Source of the DNA: JADGOV01 sp963814355
Lineage (GTDB): Bacteria; Actinomycetota; Actinomycetes; JADGOV01
Direction of reading: 5' to 3'
NCBI GenBank assembly: GCA_963814355.1
Contig: CAWFCZ010000005.1
Location: forward strand, 62,001-126,000
DNA length: 64,000 nt
The notes under the pieces are model-generated. The model did no database searches, was not told the DNA's origin, and was given only the letters and a program-made list of their open reading frames with translations. Below, piece by piece: positions 59,623 to 64,000 of this stretch (position 1 is its first letter; every line of letters begins with the position of its first letter). A program made the position numbers and the translations under genes.

Positions 59623-59805
59623 TCAGCGGACGTGCGTGGCCAGCAGGGTGAAGATGGTCAGCAGCGCGATGAGCAGGGCGACCAGCTGCGGAGTGAGCTG
59701 GAACGGGGCCTGATGGACGTGCGCCCGGGCGGTGCGGCAGGTGGCGCAGCGGCCTTCGACCACCGGCCCGGCGCAGACCGCGCAGACCAGGTTCTCACAT
59801 GACAT
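59623..59805 (-). CDS. Small zinc-ribbon membrane protein
   Basis: Protein of 60 residues. CAVCAGPVVEGRCATC (about 8-23) is a CxxC-x8-CxxC zinc ribbon, followed by a short polar stretch and a C-terminal transmembrane helix (LVALLIALLTIFTLLA). ATG (MSCENLVC) has GGAG about 5 nt upstream, which makes it more convincing than the longer upstream frame. Tail-anchored orientation with the ribbon in the cytoplasm is inferred. It faces prfB convergently with 7 nt between stops and is divergent from ftsE. Function unknown. Confidence 0.7.
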   Translation of the reverse strand: MSCENLVCAVCAGPVVEGRCATCRTARAHVHQAPFQLTPQLVALLIALLTIFTLLATHVR

Positions 59806-60004
59806 GTCTCCGCCCTCCGCGGCCCTTCGCGCCGGCGAGGAACCGGCTGGCTCGCCGACGCCGGCCCGCAAGCCGTGATGCCTCGACAGCATGGCCTCGG
59901 ATCCAGTGTGCCCCATACTCCCCAGCCCAGGCTAATCCGGCTGGCTCAACCGTTTCGGGGTGGCGACCGGAAACCGGGACGCGACGTCCACCGGCAGTGG
60001 CGGT

Positions 60005-60010
60005 TAGACT
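60005..60010 (+). promoter_or_regulatory. Leaderless -10 (TAGACT) of ftsE
   Basis: TAGACT, 8 nt before the ATG at 60019, with no ribosome-binding site between them. Confidence 0.5.
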
Positions 60011-60018
60011 GGCAATTC

Positions 60019-60708
60019 ATGATCAAATTCGAGTCGGTCAGCAAGGTCTATCCGACGGGCTCTCGGCCAGCCCTCACCGGCGTCAACGTGACGATCGGCG
60101 AGGGTGAGTTCGTTTTCCTCGTCGGGCCGTCTGGTTCCGGCAAGTCCACGTTCCTGCGGCTGGTGCTGCGGGAAGAGCGGCCAACCGGCGGGTCGATCGT
60201 CGTGATGGACACCGAGATGACCACGTTGAAGAGCCGCCGCGTCCCCGCCATGCGCCGCCAGATGGGGATGGTCTTCCAAGACTTCCGGCTGCTTCCGGAC
60301 CGGAACGTCGCGGCCAATATCGCCTTCGCGCTGGAGGTGATCGGCCGGAGCAAGGACAGCGTCTCGACGCTGGTTCCGGAAACCCTGGAACTCGTCGGCC
60401 TGGACGGGAAGGCACACCGGATGCCGGACGAGCTCTCCGGCGGGGAGCAGCAGCGGGTGGCCATCGCCCGGGCCTACGTCAACCGGCCCAGGCTGTTGCT
60501 GGCCGACGAGCCGACCGGCAACCTGGACCCCGGAACCAGCGTAGGGATCATGAAGCTGCTGGACCGGATCAACCGTTCCGGCACCACGGTCATCATGGCC
60601 ACCCACGACTCGCAGATCGTCGACTCGATGCGCCGGCGGGTCATCGAACTCGACGCCGGTCACGTGGTGCGCGACCAGGCCCGCGGCGTCTACGGCTACG
60701 CGCCGTGA
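60019..60708 (+). CDS. ftsE: Cell division ATP-binding protein FtsE
   Basis: Cytoplasmic ABC ATPase of 229 residues that drives the FtsEX complex controlling septal peptidoglycan hydrolases. MIKFESVSKVYPTGSRPAL start, Walker A GPSGSGKST (about 34-42), Q-loop VFQDFRLL, signature ELSGGEQQRVAIARAYVNRP and Walker B LLLADEPTGNLDP are all canonical. ATG chosen by homology and the TAGACT hexamer 8 nt upstream. ftsX follows after 28 nt. Confidence 0.97.
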   Translation: MIKFESVSKVYPTGSRPALTGVNVTIGEGEFVFLVGPSGSGKSTFLRLVLREERPTGGSIVVMDTEMTTLKSRRVPAMRRQMGMVFQDFRLLPDRNVAANIAFALEVIGRSKDSVSTLVPETLELVGLDGKAHRMPDELSGGEQQRVAIARAYVNRPRLLLADEPTGNLDPGTSVGIMKLLDRINRSGTTVIMATHDSQIVDSMRRRVIELDAGHVVRDQARGVYGYAP

Positions 60709-60736
60709 GCCGCCCCGATTGCGGAGACTGAAGCCC

Positions 60737-61645
60737 ATGCGTATGCGTCTGGTCCTCAAGGAGATGGCGGTCGGCCTGCGGCGGAACCTCTCCCTCACCG
60801 TGGCCGTGGTGATCACCGTTGCCATCTCGCTCGCCCTGGTCGGCGCCGGCATCCTGATCCGGTACCAGGTGAACGACATGAAGGACTTCTGGTACGGCAA
60901 GATCAACGTCTCGATCTACCTCTGCGGCCCGACGAGCGTCGAGCCGACCTGCGCGGGGCACGCCGTGACGGCGGCCGAGCGGGATGCGATCCGGGCCAAG
61001 CTGGCGACCCTGCCGGAGGTCAAGCAGGTCTACTACGAGTCGTCGGCGGCGGCGTATGTCAACGCCAAGCGGCTGTTCCGCAGCTCGCCGGATCTGATCA
61101 AGAACATCGACCCGGCGGCGCTGCCGGAGTCCTTCCGGGTGAAGCTCACCGACCCCAAGCGCTTCTCGGTGATCCAGTCCGCCTTCGCCGGGCAACCCGG
61201 GGTCCAGCAGGTGCAGACCCAGAGCGAGGTCTTGAAGAAGCTGTTCAAGCTGCTGAACGGCTTCCAGCTCGGCGCGTTCTTCTTCGCGGTGGCTCTGGTG
61301 GTGGCCGCCGCCTTGCTCATCTTCAACGCCATCCGGATCGCGGCGTTCAGCCGACGGCGGGAGACCGGCATCATGCGCCTGGTCGGCGCCTCCCGGCTCT
61401 ACGTGCAGTTACCGTTCCTGCTGGAGGGTGCGGTGGTCGGCCTCATCGGGGCGATCGCCGGCGCGGGCATCCTGGTCGGGATCAAGTGGCTGTTCGTGGA
61501 CAAGGCGCTGCGGCCCAACATCGCCTCGATCAACTTCATCGGCTGGGACTGGCTGGCGACGGTGCTTCCGGCGCTCGCCGCCGGGGCGGTGCTGTTCTCC
61601 GTACTGGCCAGTTTCCTCACCGTCCAGCGCTACCTGCGGATCTGA
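60737..61645 (+). CDS. ftsX: Cell division protein FtsX
   Basis: Membrane partner of FtsE, 302 residues. TM1 (about 22-43, LSLTVAVVITVAISLALVG), a large extracytoplasmic domain (about 45-170) that in actinobacteria engages NlpC/P60 hydrolases such as RipC, then three helices (about 180-205, 225-250, 270-295) of the FtsX/MacB type. ATG at MRMRLVLKEM with GGAG about 11 nt upstream; a second ATG two codons later is possible. smpB follows after 20 nt. Confidence 0.95.
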   Translation: MRMRLVLKEMAVGLRRNLSLTVAVVITVAISLALVGAGILIRYQVNDMKDFWYGKINVSIYLCGPTSVEPTCAGHAVTAAERDAIRAKLATLPEVKQVYYESSAAAYVNAKRLFRSSPDLIKNIDPAALPESFRVKLTDPKRFSVIQSAFAGQPGVQQVQTQSEVLKKLFKLLNGFQLGAFFFAVALVVAAALLIFNAIRIAAFSRRRETGIMRLVGASRLYVQLPFLLEGAVVGLIGAIAGAGILVGIKWLFVDKALRPNIASINFIGWDWLATVLPALAAGAVLFSVLASFLTVQRYLRI

Positions 61646-61665
61646 GCGGCTCGTGGCGAACGGTC

Positions 61666-62145
61666 ATGGCTAAGGAGCAGGGTCGCAAGCTGATCGCGCA
61701 GAACCGCAAGGCGCGTCACGACTACGCCATCACCGACGTGTACGAGGCGGGGCTGGTGCTCACCGGTACGGAGGTGAAGTCGCTGCGCGCCGGCCGGGCG
61801 TCTTTGGTCGACGCGTTTGGCCAGATCAAGGATGGCGAGGTGTGGCTGGAGGGGGCCTACATCCCGGAGTACACCCAGGGCACCTGGACGAACCACGAGC
61901 CGCGCCGGTCCCGCAAGCTGCTGCTGAACCGCGGGGAGATCGCTCGGCTGGTCGGCAAGACCCGGGAGAGCGGGCTGACGCTCATCCCGCTGTCGCTGTA
62001 CTTCTCCGACGGCCGGGCGAAGGTGGAGCTGGCCCTGGCCCGCGGCCGGCGGTCCTACGACAAGCGGCAGGCGTTGGCCGAGCGGGATGCGAAGCGGGAG
62101 ATGGACCGGGCGGCCCGGTCGCGGGCCAAGGGCGGGGGCGAGTGA
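61666..62145 (+). CDS. smpB: SsrA-binding protein SmpB
   Basis: tmRNA-binding trans-translation factor of 159 residues that rescues stalled ribosomes. LIAQNRKARHDYAITDVYEA, GTEVKSLRAGRASLVDAF, EVWLEGAYIPEY and the basic tail beginning RRSYDKRQALAERDAKRE are family features. tmRNA (ssrA) often lies near smpB but none was recognised in this window. ATG (MAKEQGRK) chosen. The stop overlaps the GTG of the penicillin-binding protein gene (GTGA). Confidence 0.97.
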   Translation: MAKEQGRKLIAQNRKARHDYAITDVYEAGLVLTGTEVKSLRAGRASLVDAFGQIKDGEVWLEGAYIPEYTQGTWTNHEPRRSRKLLLNRGEIARLVGKTRESGLTLIPLSLYFSDGRAKVELALARGRRSYDKRQALAERDAKREMDRAARSRAKGGGE

Positions 62146-64000
62146 ACCGCCGCCGGATCTTGGCGATGGCGTTGGCGCTGGCCGTCATCCCGGTCGCCGG
62201 CTGCACCTCTGGTCCCAAGCCGGAGCCGGCGGCGAAGACTTTCCTGCAGGCCTGGGCCCGGGGCGACGACGCGGCCGCCGGCCGGGCGACCGACGCGCCG
62301 GCGGTGGCCACCGCGGCCCTGGCCGCGACCCGTAAGGCCCTCGGGCTGAGTTCCGGAAAGCTGCGGGCGGGCCGGGTCGAGACCGGCAAGGACGCCGCGA
62401 CCGTCGCGTACTCCGCCTCCTGGCAGCTGCGCTCGCTCGGGAGCTGGACCTACGACGGGACGCTCGGGATGCGCAAGGCGAGCGGCACCTGGCTGGTGCA
62501 CTGGGCTTCGACCGTGCTGCACCCGGACCTGGCCGCCGGTCAGGTCCTCGGCCGGACCCGCTCGTTGCCGCCGCGGGCGGGCATCCTGGATCGGACCGGG
62601 GTCCCACTCACCGCGCCGACCGAGGTGGTCACGGTGTCGATCCTGCCGGCCGCGCTGAGCGACCGGGCGCGGACGGTGGCGTTGCTCGGCCGGGTGCTCA
62701 AGGTGGACACCGCGGCGTTGAGTGCCGCCCTGGCGAAGGCCAAGCCCAACGAGCTACTTCCGGTGATCGCGCTGCGCCGGCCGGATTACGACAAGGTCAG
62801 CGCCCGGATCCACGACATCGCCGGGCTGCGGTTCCCGGTGACGACCCGGTCACTGCCGCCGACCCCCACCTTCGCCCGGGCCGTGCTGGGTCGGGTCGGG
62901 CCGGCCACCGCCGAGGCGCTGAAGGCCGCCGGCCCGGTGTACCAGGCCGGCGACGACGTCGGCCTCGGCGGTCTGCAGGCCGCCTTCCAGGCCCGGCTGG
63001 CCGGTGCTCCGGGCGGCTCGGTGGTGATCCGCTCGGCGACCGGATCGGTGGTGCGGACGTTGCAAGCATTCCCGGCCACCCTGGGAAAGCCGGTCCGCAC
63101 CACCCTGGTCCGGCGGCTGCAAATCGCCGCGGAGGCGACGCTGGCGTCGTTGACCAAGCCGGCCGCGTTGGTCGCGGTCCGGCCCTCCGACGGCACGATC
63201 CTGGCGGCCGCGAACGCCCCGGCGGACTCCGCGTTCGACCGGGCGCTCGCCGGGGACTACCCGCCCGGCTCCACGTTCAAGATCTTGACAACCGCCGCGT
63301 TGCTGGAACGCGGGCTGAGCCCCGACGCCACGGTGCCCTGCCCACCGACGGTCAGCGTGGCGGGGAAGTCGTTCCGCAACTTCGAGGGCGAGGCGGCCGG
63401 TGCGATCCCCTTCCGCCGCGACTTCGCGATCTCCTGCAACACCGCGTTCGTCGGGCTGTCCGCCCGGCTGCCCGGTACCTCGCTGCCCGATGCCGCCCGG
63501 CGGCTGGGGATCGGCGCCGGCTGGACGCTACCGCTCCCGGCGTACTCCGGATCGGTGCCGACGCCGGTTTCGGCGGTGGAGCGGGCGGCGGACGCTATCG
63601 GCCAGGGCAAGGTGACCGTGTCGCCACTGGCGATGGCGCTCGTCGCCGGCGCGGTGTCGAGCGGCACCTGGCACCCGCCGGTGCTCGTGACCGACCCGGC
63701 CTCGGCTCCGGCCGGTTCGGCGTCTCCGTCGGGGTCGGCGTCCCCGTCGGGTTCGGCCCCCGTTCCGGCGCCCATCCCGGCCGCGCCTGTGTTGCGCCAG
63801 CTGATGCGGCTGGTGGTCACCAACGGGACGGCGACCCCGGCATTTCGGGGCTATACCGGCCCGCCGGTGTCCGGCAAGACCGGTACCGCGGAGTTCGGCA
63901 GCGGGAACCCGCCGGCCACACACGCCTGGTTCGTCGGGTACCAGGCCGGCCGGGACCTGGCGCTGGCCGTCGTCGTCGAGGGCGGCGGGGTGGGCGGTGC
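62142..64000 (+). CDS. Lipoprotein penicillin-binding protein with MecA_N/NTF2-like domain (3' end missing)
   Basis: Class B transpeptidase that cross-links peptidoglycan; 619 residues visible, running off the window. A lipoprotein signal ends in the lipobox VAGC (Cys near 20). An NTF2-like MecA_N domain (about 25-135: AAKTFLQAWARGDDAAAG, WLVHWASTVLHPDL) and a dimerisation domain (ARAGILDRTGVPL) precede the transpeptidase with STFK (Ser377), SCN (431-433) and KTG (579-581). This matches the mycobacterial PBP-lipo type (Rv2864c-like). An Ala/Ser/Pro insertion lies near 525-550. GTG overlaps the smpB stop by 4 nt. Confidence 0.93.
   Translation, partial: MNRRRILAMALALAVIPVAGCTSGPKPEPAAKTFLQAWARGDDAAAGRATDAPAVATAALAATRKALGLSSGKLRAGRVETGKDAATVAYSASWQLRSLGSWTYDGTLGMRKASGTWLVHWASTVLHPDLAAGQVLGRTRSLPPRAGILDRTGVPLTAPTEVVTVSILPAALSDRARTVALLGRVLKVDTAALSAALAKAKPNELLPVIALRRPDYDKVSARIHDIAGLRFPVTTRSLPPTPTFARAVLGRVGPATAEALKAAGPVYQAGDDVGLGGLQAAFQARLAGAPGGSVVIRSATGSVVRTLQAFPATLGKPVRTTLVRRLQIAAEATLASLTKPAALVAVRPSDGTILAAANAPADSAFDRALAGDYPPGSTFKILTTAALLERGLSPDATVPCPPTVSVAGKSFRNFEGEAAGAIPFRRDFAISCNTAFVGLSARLPGTSLPDAARRLGIGAGWTLPLPAYSGSVPTPVSAVERAADAIGQGKVTVSPLAMALVAGAVSSGTWHPPVLVTDPASAPAGSASPSGSASPSGSAPVPAPIPAAPVLRQLMRLVVTNGTATPAFRGYTGPPVSGKTGTAEFGSGNPPATHAWFVGYQAGRDLALAVVVEGGGVGG

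Noticed and set aside
62100..62200. tmRNA gene next to smpB
   Set aside because: The smpB stop overlaps a lipoprotein penicillin-binding protein start, leaving no room, and no tmRNA-like sequence was seen.

Overview
The window is a high-GC chromosomal segment of an actinobacterium (Actinomycetota). Evidence: GTG starts and 4-nt GTGA/ATGA stop-start overlaps are common; the gene sets are actinobacterial (acyl-CoA carboxylase with an AccE epsilon subunit, Sdh1-type sdhC-sdhA-sdhB, prfB-ftsE-ftsX-smpB, MMPL exporter, MprF/LysX-like lysyl-lipid synthase); and at least sixteen starts carry a TANNNT hexamer 6-8 nt upstream, the signature of leaderless actinobacterial transcripts. I cannot name the genus. 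No rRNA, tRNA, CRISPR array or intact transposase was seen.

Layout. 0-12 kb, mostly core metabolism and envelope: 3' end of mdh, a CBS/CNNM membrane protein, trpS, two YihY-type membrane proteins, a D,D-carboxypeptidase, succinate dehydrogenase, and the catalytic subunit of a B12-dependent acyl-CoA mutase. 12-20 kb: a frameshifted lysyl-phosphatidylglycerol synthase-like gene, divergent response regulator and histidine kinase genes, adenosine deaminase, and two divergent secreted or anchored esterases. 20-31 kb: purine nucleoside phosphorylase, then many peptide or amide-bond enzymes: YbdK-type carboxylate-amine ligase, M20 amidohydrolase, gamma-glutamylcyclotransferase-like protein, and the ATP-grasp / alpha-E / transglutaminase cluster. 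An MMPL exporter lies among them.

31-35 kb is a nitrogen locus: amt and glnK, a winged-helix protein, and two paralogous ACT-domain proteins flanking them. Two GlnR-like boxes lie in the divergent promoter region. The glnK stop codon is followed in frame by six 15-bp repeats that lead into the winged-helix gene without another stop. 35-47 kb: a TPM-domain protein, acyl-CoA carboxylase (beta, epsilon, biotinylated alpha), a biotin ligase with a collagen-like Gly-X-Y insertion, and a branched-chain acyl-CoA degradation set (crotonase, HMG-CoA lyase, MCC-type carboxyltransferase, acyl-CoA dehydrogenase). 47-50 kb: a secreted protein with an ABC-2 exporter.

50-57.7 kb is a defence island: hsdM, hsdS (frameshifted near its end), a vapBC toxin-antitoxin pair and a long hsdR with a C-terminal AlbA_2/Schlafen-like domain, in compact translationally coupled order. 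Its left border carries the second copy of a 102-bp palindromic element whose first copy follows mdh. 57.7-64 kb returns to core functions: lipase-like protein, prfB, a small zinc-ribbon membrane protein, ftsE, ftsX, smpB, and a lipoprotein penicillin-binding protein that runs off the end.
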